From the NCBI RefSeq assembly GCF_015207755.1, contig NZ_JADEWH010000005.1, positions 186,001 through 250,000 on the forward strand: DNA of 64,000 nt, in the 5' to 3' direction. Below, one piece after another: positions 23,666 through 33,392 of the stretch. The stretch is from Nodularia sp. LEGE 06071. GTDB taxonomy: Bacteria > Cyanobacteriota > Cyanobacteriia > Cyanobacteriales > Nostocaceae. A program made the translations under genes and the position numbers. The notes below the pieces were generated by a model. The model searched no databases. It was not told the origin of the DNA and worked only from the letters and a program-made list of their open reading frames with translations. Position 1 is the stretch's first letter. Every line of letters begins with the position of its first letter.

Positions 23666-24721
23666 ATGACTAGTACTGTACCATCAGTCAATGCTGTAAC
23701 TGAAATTGAGAGCCGCAAAGCTGACCACCTACGTGTCTGTTTAGAGGAAGATGTCCAGTTTCAGCAGGTAACTAGCGGATTTGATCGCTATCGCTTGACT
23801 CATGATTGTCTTCCGGAAATCAATCGCAGTGATATTAATCTGCAAACCACCTTTCTGGGGAAAAATCTTGGCGCTCCCCTGCTGATTTCTTCGATGACCG
23901 GAGGAACCGAATTGGCGCAGTTAGTCAATACTCGTTTAGCAACTGTCGCTCAACGCTACCGATTAGCAATGGGAGTGGGTTCACAAAGAATTGTGCTGGA
24001 ACAGCCTCATTTAGCTCCTACCTTTGCTGTGCGCTCCTTTGCTCCTGACATTCTCTTGTTAGCAAATTTGGGGGCTGTGCAACTAAATTATGGCTGCGGG
24101 CTTGATGATTGCTTGCGCCTGGTAAATTCCTTGGAAGCAGATGCGCTAATTCTGCATCTTAACCCCCTGCAAGAGTGTGTGCAATCACGGGGAGATACAA
24201 ATTTTCGGGGGCTGTTGGCTAAAATTGCCCAGCTTTGTCAGCAACTACCCATTCCTGTGGTTGTCAAAGAAGTGGGAAATGGCATTTCTGCGCCAATGGC
24301 ACAAAAGTTAATTGATGCGGGAGTGACAGCCATTGATGTTGCTGGTGCTGGGGGAACTTCTTGGGCCAAAGTGGAAAGCCAACGCGCTCAAGACCATAAG
24401 CAGCGCCGTTTGGGTCAAACTTTTGCTGATTGGGGTTTACCAACCGCAGAGTGTCTTCAGTCTATCAGAGCGATCGCACCGACAATTCCTTTGATTGCTT
24501 CTGGTGGGATCATCAATGGATTGGATATTGCCAAAGCGATCGCTTTAGGAGCAGATGTAGCCGGTTTAGCCAGACCTTTTTTAGCAGCCGCCGTCAACTC
24601 CGAAGCCGCCGTGGATCAGTTGGTCGAAGTTCTGATTGCTGAACTCGAAACAGCTTTATTTTGTACTGGTAATGCCACCTTAGCAGAACTCAGAAGTTCT
24701 GGGGCATTGCAACGTGTCTAA
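23666..24721 (+). CDS. fni: Isopentenyl-diphosphate delta-isomerase, type 2 (FMN-dependent)
   Basis: A 351-residue protein, the normal length for type 2 IPP isomerase, which interconverts IPP and DMAPP at the start of isoprenoid synthesis and needs FMN, NADPH and Mg2+. Visible signatures are [17 protein letters not shown] at the N-terminus, [58 protein letters not shown], the phosphate/FMN-binding [14 protein letters not shown], and [28 protein letters not shown]. Cyanobacteria use this type rather than type 1. The product feeds the carotenoid pathway, whose crtP-crtB genes also lie in this window. A CTGCCCA/TGGGCAG hairpin follows the stop. Confidence 0.97.
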   Translation: MTSTVPSVNAVTEIESRKADHLRVCLEEDVQFQQVTSGFDRYRLTHDCLPEINRSDINLQTTFLGKNLGAPLLISSMTGGTELAQLVNTRLATVAQRYRLAMGVGSQRIVLEQPHLAPTFAVRSFAPDILLLANLGAVQLNYGCGLDDCLRLVNSLEADALILHLNPLQECVQSRGDTNFRGLLAKIAQLCQQLPIPVVVKEVGNGISAPMAQKLIDAGVTAIDVAGAGGTSWAKVESQRAQDHKQRRLGQTFADWGLPTAECLQSIRAIAPTIPLIASGGIINGLDIAKAIALGADVAGLARPFLAAAVNSEAAVDQLVEVLIAELETALFCTGNATLAELRSSGALQRV

Positions 24722-24730
24722 ATCCAAGGA

Positions 24731-24756
24731 CTGCCCAGAAATCAATCATTGGGCAG
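24731..24756 (+). terminator. Hairpin after fni
   Basis: CTGCCCA (24731-24737) and TGGGCAG (24750-24756) pair as a 7-bp stem with a 12-nt loop, 10 bp after the fni stop. No U-run follows directly, so it is either a weak terminator or an RNA 3'-end stabiliser. Confidence 0.45.
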
Positions 24757-25005
24757 ATGACAAAAAAAGCAATCGCATTCCTCCACTCCTGCCTCTAATG
24801 CTGTTTGTACTTGGCGCTGTTCTTATTCTTAACTAGCAGCAAAAAAATTATAAATGTAATTTTTAATAATGACTAAAATGCCGCAACTATTAGCCTTTTA
24901 ACGGAATTTAGACCGGATAATGCCACGAATTTGTTACCATCATCGTAAGGCTTTTAGCCAAATAAGAAAAATGTGTTTGTTTCATTCGTTGCGAGGGAAT
25001 TTAAT

Positions 25006-25030
25006 ACTTTTGACTTTTGACTTTTGACTT
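25006..25030. repeat. Short tandem heptad repeat (ACTTTTG)n
   Basis: ACTTTTG is repeated three and a half times without interruption. This is the STRR type common in heterocystous cyanobacteria. Confidence 0.85.
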
Positions 25031-25190
25031 CCCCTCCTGGGGCGCTCATATCTTGCACCTATCCAGAGAAACCCAGACAACATCGAGAGATGGGCGATAT
25101 GGCTACCTGATTTTATGGGCTGTTATCGCGAAATCAAAGGTGTTGGTTGAATACTGAGGAACTTATAATCTCCGTCCATTTATGGCGGGG

Positions 25191-25568
25191 CTACGGTGTA
25201 CACATATCCTGATCCAGAAAGGGTTTCCCGCCCTAAAAACAAGGTTTAAGCGGAAATCCGGTTCCCCTCCTCGCTTGCGGCTATCCATTACCCACAAAAT
25301 TCTTAACAATCTTGAAACCTCTATTTTGCAAGGGTCATAAGGATTCAAATTTATTACGTACTTGACAAATTAGCCCTTGTTGTTCTCGCTAAAAACCCAC
25401 TTTTATTGAGAATGGACAACGTAGGTTTAAGGCTTCGCGATTTGGAGAGCGATCGCTCTCGCAAATGTTAAGAAAGATCCGGGTAATGCATAGTCGCTTG
25501 CGGGGAGGGGCTAGGGGTGGGGTGTTATGACACAAACGAGAATATACCGACTTGTGTGTACACCGTAG
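25191..25568. repeat. MITE-like element bounded by CTACGGTGTACACA inverted repeats
   Basis: CTACGGTGTACACA at 25191-25204 faces GACTTGTGTGTACACCGTAG at 25549-25568 in inverted orientation; 14 bases match before the left copy diverges. The 378-bp interior has no credible gene; the open frames in it are not protein-like. It contains the side repeats 'AATCCGGTTCCCCTCCTCGCTTGCGG' (about 25254-25280) and 'CGCTTGCGGGGAGGGG' (about 25496-25510), which also flank the 45.5-kb copy. The rest of the 24757-25644 gap shows nothing further. Confidence 0.65.
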
Positions 25569-25644
25569 ATGGCGGGGAGAGGTCAAATCCATTTTTATTG
25601 ATGCAAGATGTGAGAAGAGAAAAATAACCATACAAAGGAAACAA

Positions 25645-26253
25645 ATGACAGAAATTATGGGCAGACAATACACTCTAATCATAGACAAGTCCGGCAGCAT
25701 GGAAAGCCCTAGCGAACTTCCAGGCAAAACAAGATGGGAAGTGATGCAAGAGAACACCTTAGCATTAGCTTGCAAGTGTGAGCAGCTAGACCCAGATGGT
25801 ATCAACGTTTACGTATTCTCTGGCAGACACAAACTTTACTCCGGCGTGACTGCTAGTAAAGTTAAGCAGATATTCCAAGAAAACAACCCGGCTGGAAGCA
25901 CCAACTTAGGAGGCGTACTTCAAGCCGCTTTTGATGACTTTTTCAACCGACGAGGACAAGGTTTAACGCCAAATGGTGAGACAATTATTGTTGTCACCGA
26001 TGGTGAGCCAGATGATCGTAAGCCTGTGTACGAGCAGATTATCCTCGCCAGCCGCAAAATAGATCATGACGAAGAATTAGCGGTGCTATTCTTTCAAATT
26101 GGTGATGATGCAAGTGCAACGAAGTTTCTACGCACAATAGATGACGAGTTGACCAACGCCGGCGCAAAGTTCGATATTGCTGACGTTACAACTGCTGATG
26201 AAATAGAAGACATCGGATTTGCCGCAGCTTTAGAAAAAGCTATCACTGACTAA
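25645..26253 (+). CDS. VWA domain protein
   Basis: 202 residues from the ATG at 25645, with AAAGGAA in front. It is almost entirely one von Willebrand factor type A domain: YTLIIDKSGSMES carries the MIDAS DxSxS motif, GSTNLGGVLQAAFDDF provides the MIDAS Thr, and IIVVTDGEPDDRKPVYEQIILASRK the MIDAS Asp. No signal peptide or membrane segment is visible, so it is a cytoplasmic, metal-binding protein-interaction module. Cyanobacteria often have such proteins next to tellurium-resistance-like or ATPase partners, but no such partner is seen here. The next gene is an HNH nuclease facing the other way. Confidence 0.85.
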   Translation: MTEIMGRQYTLIIDKSGSMESPSELPGKTRWEVMQENTLALACKCEQLDPDGINVYVFSGRHKLYSGVTASKVKQIFQENNPAGSTNLGGVLQAAFDDFFNRRGQGLTPNGETIIVVTDGEPDDRKPVYEQIILASRKIDHDEELAVLFFQIGDDASATKFLRTIDDELTNAGAKFDIADVTTADEIEDIGFAAALEKAITD

Positions 26254-26415
26254 ATCAAAGCTAAATTTTTGACACATTCCGTCCGGTGTTTGAGTTCATC
26301 GACCCAGAAGCATAAAATCGATGTTTCTCATTTATGGCATCGTGCGGAGGTGTCACCCTTGAAAAACTTTAATCTTATGTGGAGAAATCATTGAACCTCG
26401 CATGAATAGAAGTCA

Positions 26416-26664
26416 TCAGAAATCCTGAAAATGTCGCCGGAATCGAGGGTCAAGTTTGTCTGTTTTTCGCTGATTGCAGGTCAAGCAGAGGGTGTGTAAA
26501 TTACTCATATCATTTTGACCGCCACGGGCTAGGGGGATTATATGGTCAATGGTGAGATTAGTTTCTAACTGGGTTTTCCCGCAGCTTTGACATTGATATT
26601 TATCACGTTCAAATACATATTTTCTGACTGACGGTGGTATAGGAATACGGGGCGTTTTATTCAT
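26416..26664 (-). CDS. HNH endonuclease domain protein
   Basis: An 82-residue single-domain HNH nuclease. The core reads SVRKYVFERDKYQCQSCGKTQLETNLTIDHIIPLARGGQNDMSNLHTLCLTCNQRKTD: the two CxxC pairs (CQSC and CLTC) bind zinc, and DHIIP with LHTLC gives the H-N-H beta-beta-alpha metal fold with the catalytic His. This compact cyanobacterial type is common and usually stands alone; its role (repair or a degenerate mobile-element nuclease) is unknown. It is transcribed in the same direction as the preceding dynamin-like gene, 86 bp away. Confidence 0.88.
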   Translation of the reverse strand: MNKTPRIPIPPSVRKYVFERDKYQCQSCGKTQLETNLTIDHIIPLARGGQNDMSNLHTLCLTCNQRKTDKLDPRFRRHFQDF

Positions 26665-26750
26665 GAATTACTCTCGTTGATTATCTGGTGAATGTGAGAA
26701 AATGGAGAGGATTTAAGTCCTCTCTACAAAGTTTTAATTCTTGAGAATAT

Positions 26751-29222
26751 TCAATTTATACCATCCATTAAATCGTCGGAATCCCAAATATTGTTATTAT
26801 TTACATTGTCTTCCATAACTTCCGCATTAGTTTCTTGATCCTGCACAATTTGATTGCTAATTACAGGTAGTGAATAATGATCATATAAATGCATGGACTG
26901 TAAGCAATTATTGATCTGCGAAACTGCGGAATTATAATCAGCAATTTTTTGTTCAATCTTATTCAATAAGCTACGATTATTCAGAATTTTTTCTTCAGCT
27001 TCTTGTTGTAGACTTTGCTCTAAATAAGCAAGTGCTTGGGGGTACTGTTGCAAAATATCATCTGCTTGCTGTTCCGCCATTGCTAATAACCGAGTTTTGA
27101 GGGTTTGATTAATCTTTTGAGGGAAGGTTTGGCGAATTGTGTTCTTTACCTTCGGTTCAAATTCTAACTTTAAAAATTGTCTAATTGCTGGTTCTGCTTC
27201 TACCATGCTTTGCAAATCATAAGTTTGAGCAGTTTGCTGTAAAGTCTGGCGCAATTGATAGATGGAAAAATGACCTTCCTGATAAAATGTCGGACTTTCT
27301 CGGACGTAGCAATCGCACTCTCCACTAGCTGCTGTTATTAAAACTTCTGACACCATTTCTTGTATAGTTTTCATCTTTTGTTCAATGCCGCCATCATTAC
27401 CTAAAAACCGATACAATTGACGATAGTATTCTGATTTGCGAACCTTCTCCATTAATTCCTTAAATAAATTAGTCACTAATTTTTGGGAAGAATCAATCAA
27501 AACATCTTCTAATTCATTCGCTAGATAATAAAACGCATCGACTAAAATAGCTAATAAAGGCGCAGTTGCATTTCTTTTTTGACTTTCAGTCGCACGTTTA
27601 TGAGCATTAACTACAGAAAAAGTATTTATCAACTCATCTAAACGCCGAATCATACCTAATTTTAATTGTCTAAAATCTGACTCAAAAGAATCACAGGAAT
27701 TATTAATTATTTGGTTGATTTCATATTCAATCTGCTTGTAAAAATCTTTTCCAATTTGTTGCAATTGTTGATTTAACCGATGTAATTCCTGGGCTTTCAT
27801 CGCCTCAATTTCATTGGGCTGACTACCTAAATCTCGTTTTTGCTCTTGATAATGTTTCGTTAAGTTAATACAAATTTCATGCAAGTCCTCAGCCAAAGTT
27901 TTAAAAAGCTGTGGGCGTTTTTCCTCTGCTAAATATCTAGTAATTGCTGTGCGAAATTCTTCAATACCGCTATCTTTAATTAGCTGATAAATTAAAGGTG
28001 TCCCATGCTCAGATAAAATCCTCGCATAATTTTTATTGGGAGGTTCATTATTGACGGAAACATTAAACTGACTGCGTGGAAGCTTTCCAGAAATACAGTA
28101 TTTGTTAAACTCATAAACAAATTGCGGGGTTTCTTCTGTACCGTTTAGATTTTTAACACTCTCCGCAAAAATCGAGTCTAAACCAAATCTATCCTCTATG
28201 CTTGTGTATTTGATTTTACTACCATAAAATCCTAGTAATCCACTAGTTTTATAAACTCTGGGAGCATCTTGAAACTGTTGACTAATTAAATCATCTAAAC
28301 GCTGTCTTAAATCAGGATTATGCCAAGTTTCATCAATGCGGTTGAAAGTGTAGAAAATGCGATCGCGGATTCCCTGATTACCGCGCATTGTCTCCAACAG
28401 TTCCGTTTCTTCCTTAGTCATATCACCAGCAGAAGCAGATTTCAACACACACACTACCGCCGATGTATCGGGATCTTGAATCTTGGCGTAAGTTAACTGT
28501 GCATCCTTCTCCACAGGTGCATCAATTCCCGGCGTATCGATGATTACATTCCCGTCTTCTAACAGGGGATGGTTGCAGTAATATTCAATTCGTTTTAGCA
28601 CAGCGCTATTGCTACCACGTCGTGCATATCCAGCAGCTTCTTTAAGATTCGAGAAATTAAATTTCTCCATTGAATATGTAGCATTATTCATGGTATTAAT
28701 ATGTTGGCGATTTTCCTCATAGCCATCAAGCAGCAATATTAAAGCATTCGCTTTTTTTGCACGTTCTGATCTACTTTCTCCGCCTTCCTTCTGAATAATA
28801 GCCTCACAACCTTGACGCAAGAGGTTAATGACTTCAGCCTGATTGATATTAACTGTTGTTGGCAATTTCAACTGTTCACATAAAAAACTGGCTTGTTCCC
28901 GAATTTCGACTTCACTTAAAAACGTTAAAACCACCCGTTCGTTATTGGGTTCTGCATATTCAATTTTGCATTCTGTACCTGTAGCGTGTCCTTCTGCACT
29001 ATATAATAATTCCCGTTCTAGGAGTGCATTAATCAGCATCGACTTACCCGCACTAAATGCACCTGCAAACACAATCTCAAACTTCGGAGAAATCACTTTT
29101 CCTAGAGAAGTCCGCACAGGTATAACATCTTGAGAACGTAAAGATGGTTCTTGCTGTAAAAGTTGTAATATAGACTCAACTTGCTCTGCTAAATTTTGAC
29201 ACTGAGTAGGCACATCTGACAT
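26751..29222 (-). CDS. Bacterial dynamin-like GTPase
   Basis: An 823-residue protein. G1/P-loop GAFSAGKS lies at 54-61, followed by LINALLERELLYSAEGHATGTECKIEYA (switch I with the conserved Thr). G3 is DTPG at 229-232, and FNRID at 293-297 is the G4 element (N/TKxD type). The long helical remainder fits the neck and trunk of bacterial dynamin-like proteins such as the Nostoc BDLP, which bind and tubulate membranes on GTP hydrolysis. No obvious membrane anchor is present beyond a hydrophobic helical stretch around the middle (LLAILVDAFYYLANEL). A tandem BDLP partner, common in other bacteria, is not seen. Confidence 0.88.
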   Translation of the reverse strand: MSDVPTQCQNLAEQVESILQLLQQEPSLRSQDVIPVRTSLGKVISPKFEIVFAGAFSAGKSMLINALLERELLYSAEGHATGTECKIEYAEPNNERVVLTFLSEVEIREQASFLCEQLKLPTTVNINQAEVINLLRQGCEAIIQKEGGESRSERAKKANALILLLDGYEENRQHINTMNNATYSMEKFNFSNLKEAAGYARRGSNSAVLKRIEYYCNHPLLEDGNVIIDTPGIDAPVEKDAQLTYAKIQDPDTSAVVCVLKSASAGDMTKEETELLETMRGNQGIRDRIFYTFNRIDETWHNPDLRQRLDDLISQQFQDAPRVYKTSGLLGFYGSKIKYTSIEDRFGLDSIFAESVKNLNGTEETPQFVYEFNKYCISGKLPRSQFNVSVNNEPPNKNYARILSEHGTPLIYQLIKDSGIEEFRTAITRYLAEEKRPQLFKTLAEDLHEICINLTKHYQEQKRDLGSQPNEIEAMKAQELHRLNQQLQQIGKDFYKQIEYEINQIINNSCDSFESDFRQLKLGMIRRLDELINTFSVVNAHKRATESQKRNATAPLLAILVDAFYYLANELEDVLIDSSQKLVTNLFKELMEKVRKSEYYRQLYRFLGNDGGIEQKMKTIQEMVSEVLITAASGECDCYVRESPTFYQEGHFSIYQLRQTLQQTAQTYDLQSMVEAEPAIRQFLKLEFEPKVKNTIRQTFPQKINQTLKTRLLAMAEQQADDILQQYPQALAYLEQSLQQEAEEKILNNRSLLNKIEQKIADYNSAVSQINNCLQSMHLYDHYSLPVISNQIVQDQETNAEVMEDNVNNNNIWDSDDLMDGIN

Positions 29223-29565
29223 GATTCATCATCTATAAATATCTAAGTATATTTTAAGATTAAATTTTAGAAGCTTACTTCAGTATTATTACTATACATA
29301 TCTGCCTTTCTGAAATGTGGCTAGCCATAAATTTACCCAGAAGAATTGTGTATTAATACTTGGATGCGATCGCTCAAGTCGAACCATAGTAAAATTATCT
29401 GTGTACCTTGCGCTCAGTAGGGGCAGGTAAGACTAATCCACGCCAGCTATGTGAAGAAATTTCAATGTAGGGTGTGTTGTCGCGCAACGCACCGTTAACA
29501 ATTCCAGCCTTAGCCCACGCTTTGGCGTTCTGCTAGAGTAGCCACTAAAGCCTCTACATCTGTAG
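29223..29565. other. Intergenic region with dispersed repeat words
   Basis: No gene is seen. A 19-bp word AATTATCTGTGTACCTTGC (29395-29413) recurs exactly at 39510-39528 upstream of another gene. A 'TAGGGTGTGTTGTCGCGCAACGCACC' type hairpin (about 29468-29493), widespread in Nostocales, follows. The upstream region of the dynamin-like gene (29223 onwards) should contain its promoter, but no clear boxes were found. Confidence 0.45.
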
Positions 29566-30555
29566 TTAATTCAGGGAAAAATTCTCTGTGTTCTCAGCGT
29601 CTGTGTGGTTCTTATTCATCCAAACCCCAGACAAAGCATCTAAATCTACCTCCTGCGCCTTACCCATTTCAGTATTTTGAAAAAGCACCGTAAATGCACC
29701 CGCACCCAGCCTATCTTGGGGAAAAATCCGATAACAAGGAATATTACTTAAATGAGACTGATACTCATCTAAATAACTCACCTTTACTGCTTGAAACTGA
29801 GGAAATTTTCCCAAAAACCATTCACAAACCTGCTCATTTTCCTCGGAAGAGTAAGTACAAGTCATATAAGCCAGATAACCTTGTGGTGCGACTAATTGAG
29901 CCGAATTAGCGATAATTCTTTTTTGCCGATTGGCACTTCTATTAATAGCCGTGGGATGAAAACATCCAGGGGCTTTTTCACCTTTAGCGAGTAAAGATTG
30001 CCCAGTACAAGGTGCATCTACTAGGACTAAATCGCTAGATAATGGCATCTTTTCCGCAAAAATACTAGAATCTCGATTCACCACCGTACAAGGGCTAATT
30101 TGACAGCGCTTTAAGTTAGAAATCAGCATCCCCAAACGTTTACCAATCACTTCATTACTAATCAGTAACTCAGGCTGCAAAGCTTTCCAGGCAAAAACAC
30201 TCTTCCCGCCTGGGGAAGCACACATATCAAAAACCAAACGCAGCGGCTGAGGAATTGTTAATAGAACTGAAGCCGCAAACACCGAAGAAAAATCCAAACA
30301 ATAAAAATAACCTTGTTGATGTAGAGGATGTTTACCGGGCTTTTCTCCTAATAATAAAATATCGACAAAATCCGGTTGCCAACTTCTTGGTAATTCCACG
30401 GAAAAGGGCAGTACATCTGGCTTATTTTGACACCAAACAATAGCAGGATTAAAAGGCTGAGGGTTAATTAACGCATCAATAAATTGTTCTTGTTTATCAG
30501 GGTTTTCAAACAAACGTCGTGAAAGTTTAAGTAATAAATTTGATGGTTTTTCCAT
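29566..30555 (-). CDS. RsmB/NOP-family RNA (cytosine-C5)-methyltransferase
   Basis: A 329-residue SAM-dependent m5C RNA methyltransferase. Motif I is FDMCASPGGKS (110-119), motif IV LVDAPCTGQS (178-187, with the conserved PC), and motif VI MTCTYSSEENEQV (from 231), whose Cys233 is the expected nucleophile; GQSLLAKGEKAPGCFHP is also family-typical. It lacks the N-terminal NusB-like domain of long RsmB. The last about 15 residues are encoded by a 'CAGACGCTGAGAACACAGAG' type dispersed repeat, so the native C-terminus was probably replaced by repeat insertion. The rRNA or tRNA target is unknown. Confidence 0.9.
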   Translation of the reverse strand: MEKPSNLLLKLSRRLFENPDKQEQFIDALINPQPFNPAIVWCQNKPDVLPFSVELPRSWQPDFVDILLLGEKPGKHPLHQQGYFYCLDFSSVFAASVLLTIPQPLRLVFDMCASPGGKSVFAWKALQPELLISNEVIGKRLGMLISNLKRCQISPCTVVNRDSSIFAEKMPLSSDLVLVDAPCTGQSLLAKGEKAPGCFHPTAINRSANRQKRIIANSAQLVAPQGYLAYMTCTYSSEENEQVCEWFLGKFPQFQAVKVSYLDEYQSHLSNIPCYRIFPQDRLGAGAFTVLFQNTEMGKAQEVDLDALSGVWMNKNHTDAENTENFSLN

Positions 30556-30675
30556 TAGTAAAACTGTTACAGAAGAACAATGCTATCAAGGGTTTTGGCT
30601 GCATACTGAAAGTCTAATGACCGCCATTCTAATCATGCTTGCTAAGTTAACCCACTGCACCGGAGATGGTCATAA

Positions 30676-32097
30676 ATGTTAGATGATTTTCAGCAAAAAT
30701 TACGCCGAGAAGCAAAAATATGGCGAGATGAAGGACTGATTAGCGCTTCGCAGTACGAAGACCTAGCACAACGTTATCGATTTAATAACCTCGAAGCAGC
30801 TACACGCGATCGCTTTGTGATGATTGTGGTTTCTATAGGTAGTATCCTTTTGTGTTTAGGTATAATTACCTTTGTAGCAGCAAACTGGCAATTATGGTCA
30901 CGAGAAGTCAAATTCACCCTCATGATGAGTTTGTTTATATCAACGAGTATCACGGGTTTTTATACATGGAAACAAGCTAAATCAGGCAACAATGAAAAGA
31001 ATAAACAGCAGAAAAGCCAACGTATATTGGGAGAAGGGTTATTAATTTTAAGCGCTTTCATTTTAGGCGCAAACATACTCCTGATGGCACAGATGTTCAA
31101 TATTAACGGTTCCATTGCCGAACTGTTTTTTGCCTGGGGATTTGGTGTTTTGGTCATGGCTTACAGTCTGTCCTTAAGTTCCCTGGGAATTATGGCAATT
31201 ATCCTCATTCAAATCGGGTATTGGATGGGACGAGGAGACTTGCCGTTTTCTGTGGGTGACTTGAATTGGGTACGTTTGGCAGTTCGACATATGCCTTTGT
31301 TGTCATGGTTACTATTTGTACCCTTAGCATACTTTTGTCGATCGCGCTGGATTTTTGTCTTAGCAGCCTTAGTCTTTGCTGGTACTTTGCAGTTAAATCT
31401 CAATCCTCTACCATTGCAGAATTTTGCTAATATGGCTCCTTGGCTGGCATCCTTTGCTTTTGCACTGCCACCTGCATTATTCTGGAGTTATGACGATTTG
31501 CTTTTCCCGACAGTTAATTACAGGCTATTTCAACCTCTCGCCCGTAATCTCTCGTTGATATTTTTTGGACTGGTGTTTTATGCCTTGTCTTTTCGTTGGC
31601 AATGGGTAGCACCAAGCTTGAATTCTTTTGTGCCAAATAACACAAATAACCTGTTCATGTCTCTTCCTATAATCGATTTAGGAATTCTCAGTGGTTTAGC
31701 AGTATTACAATGGTTATCGCTGCTGCGTCTGAGAAATAACCCTCCTCGGAGGGAAGTAATCTTCACTATTGCTGTTGTTACTACCTTTTTGGCCTTCATC
31801 ATTATTACACCTTTCTGGCATTTAGCTATTACCCGTGTTGATGAATTAGGTAGTTTCATCTTTAATGTACTTTTGGCATTTTTAGCATCAGGGCTAATGC
31901 GAGAAGGGTTAAAGTTAAAGGACAGAAGTATCTTTTGGGGAGGTATGCTATTGTTAACACTGCAAATTATTAGTCGGGCCATAGAATACGACACTGACCG
32001 ACTTTTTCAGTCTCTTGTGTTTGTTCTATGCGGTTCGGCATTAATTAGCGCTGGACTTTGGTTTGAACGTCGTCTACCTGCTGGATCTAATTCATAA
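30676..32097 (+). CDS. DUF2157 multi-pass membrane protein
   Basis: A 473-residue protein. The N-terminal 45 residues (LRREAKIWRDEGLISASQYEDLAQRYRF) are the cytosolic DUF2157 head, whose 'L..W...GLIs..q...l..rY' pattern is diagnostic. After it come about ten to twelve hydrophobic helices, for example MIVVSIGSILLCLGIITFVAANW, with the remaining loops polar. DUF2157 proteins are conserved but uncharacterised membrane proteins, often encoded next to GDYXXLXY proteins. That is the case here: the next gene downstream (32283) is such a partner. Confidence 0.88.
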   Translation: MLDDFQQKLRREAKIWRDEGLISASQYEDLAQRYRFNNLEAATRDRFVMIVVSIGSILLCLGIITFVAANWQLWSREVKFTLMMSLFISTSITGFYTWKQAKSGNNEKNKQQKSQRILGEGLLILSAFILGANILLMAQMFNINGSIAELFFAWGFGVLVMAYSLSLSSLGIMAIILIQIGYWMGRGDLPFSVGDLNWVRLAVRHMPLLSWLLFVPLAYFCRSRWIFVLAALVFAGTLQLNLNPLPLQNFANMAPWLASFAFALPPALFWSYDDLLFPTVNYRLFQPLARNLSLIFFGLVFYALSFRWQWVAPSLNSFVPNNTNNLFMSLPIIDLGILSGLAVLQWLSLLRLRNNPPRREVIFTIAVVTTFLAFIIITPFWHLAITRVDELGSFIFNVLLAFLASGLMREGLKLKDRSIFWGGMLLLTLQIISRAIEYDTDRLFQSLVFVLCGSALISAGLWFERRLPAGSNS

Positions 32098-32282
32098 TTC
32101 GTAATTACTGTTTTGTAAGGGTTTGAGACATTTCATCAAGGTGGGTTCTTTACGCTGAACTATCTTAGCTGGTAAAATCTCTGTGTTTCACCCTTTTTAG
32201 AGGATCTCTGCGTCAGTCCTAATTCTGGTAATTGAACCAGACACATTTGTCACAAATAACCCTTCATTTTAGGACTACGCTC

Positions 32283-33044
32283 ATGAGCAGTGATTCCTCT
32301 GAATCGAGTGGAAATAAATCATCTAAAACATTATCACCTGAAGCTGAATTCTCTGAGAAGCTGACTTTTCGAGATTACTTAATTGCGACTGAACAAAAAG
32401 CGAACCAGCCTTTACCTTTTTGGCGGCTATTAGTTCCCCTGTTAATTCAAACAGGAATAATTTTAGCGGTTCCCACCCAAGCAATGTATACTAACATCGC
32501 GGGTAGGGATGTGATTCTGCAAACAGTGGCTCAAGACCCGAATAATGTTGTTCAGGATTTTGCCCTGTCACTGGAATACAATATATCCCGTGTGGAAAAT
32601 TTGAGAAGACTTTCCGGCTGGGATAATTTACTCAGATCAAATCAGGGGCGAAACAGACAACTGCAATCAGGAACCAACTTGTACGTGATATTGCAAGAGC
32701 AACAAATTGCTTCTGGTCGTGGTGTTCCCATTGCTTGGCGACCAATACGAGTGAGTAACAATCTGCCCGAATCTCTCCCCAGCAATCAAGTAGCCTTAAG
32801 AGGCGTGTATCAAGATAATGCTATTACCTATGGCATAGAAACATACTACCTTCCAGAACAACAACGGCAGCAAATTAGTAGCGACATCTTCCAAACTGTC
32901 CAGCAAACGAGAGGAAATAGAGGTAGACAAATTCGACCTATTACAGTGAGAGTCAAAGTAGATCCTCAAGGTAATGCTGTACCTGTTAGTTTGTGGGTGC
33001 GCGATGCTTCCAACGGGCGTAGCTATCGCAATTATAGTTTTTAA
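32283..33044 (+). CDS. GDYXXLXY-type membrane-anchored protein
   Basis: 253 residues from the ATG at 32283 (MSSDSSESSGNKSSKT); a TTG at 32232 would be longer but less likely. A hydrophobic helix (FWRLLVPLLIQTGIILAVPTQAMY) anchors it, followed by an extracytoplasmic part with GRDVILQTVAQDPNN and VQDFALSLEYNIS, which is the position and a relaxed form of the GDYxxLxY motif. RRLSGWDNLLRSNQGRNRQ and NLYVILQEQQIASGRGVPIAWRPIRV follow the pattern of this family. Members sit beside DUF2157 genes, matching the gene just upstream. Function is unknown; the two may form a complex. Confidence 0.75.
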   Translation: MSSDSSESSGNKSSKTLSPEAEFSEKLTFRDYLIATEQKANQPLPFWRLLVPLLIQTGIILAVPTQAMYTNIAGRDVILQTVAQDPNNVVQDFALSLEYNISRVENLRRLSGWDNLLRSNQGRNRQLQSGTNLYVILQEQQIASGRGVPIAWRPIRVSNNLPESLPSNQVALRGVYQDNAITYGIETYYLPEQQRQQISSDIFQTVQQTRGNRGRQIRPITVRVKVDPQGNAVPVSLWVRDASNGRSYRNYSF

Positions 33045-33152
33045 GCATAATTCGCAAAAATACCCCCAGGTTAGAAGCCATTGGCTCGAAGAACGGAGCA
33101 ACGCCCAGGCGTTGCTCAAATTCTTTATTTAAAATATGGATGCTGTGACAAA

Positions 33153-33392
33153 TTAATCTTCATGACGGGCATTCCATGCTGCACCGCCAGCCGCGCCTGC
33201 TCCTGCTACCAACCCGGTACTCATTCCTTGTATAGTCTTTTGCATGGGATTTTGTTTGAGGCAATCGCTTGTGACTGTTTCTGATTGCAAGCAAAGATTA
33301 CTTTCTGCCCAACTGGATGTACCGCCTAGAATTACACCAGTTAGACTACAGGAAAAAACGAGCAATAACAGGCGCTTGGTTTTTCTATCCAT
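33153..33392 (-). CDS. Small secreted hypothetical protein
   Basis: About 79 residues from the ATG at 33392; an upstream ATG at 33434 is less likely because the signal peptide then starts internally. MDRKTKRLLLLVFSCSLTGVILGGTSSWAES is a typical Sec signal peptide with a SWA-ES cleavage site. The mature part has two Cys (LCLQSETVTSDC), a QGMSTGLVAGAGAAGGAAW glycine-rich hydrophobic segment, and a polar end. This looks like a small periplasmic or lumenal protein with a possible disulfide. It belongs to no family I recognise. Confidence 0.55.
   Translation of the reverse strand: MDRKTKRLLLLVFSCSLTGVILGGTSSWAESNLCLQSETVTSDCLKQNPMQKTIQGMSTGLVAGAGAAGGAAWNARHED

Noticed and set aside
25163-25348. 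Small minus-strand frame at 25.2 kb
   Set aside because: It lies in the repeat element and has no recognisable features.
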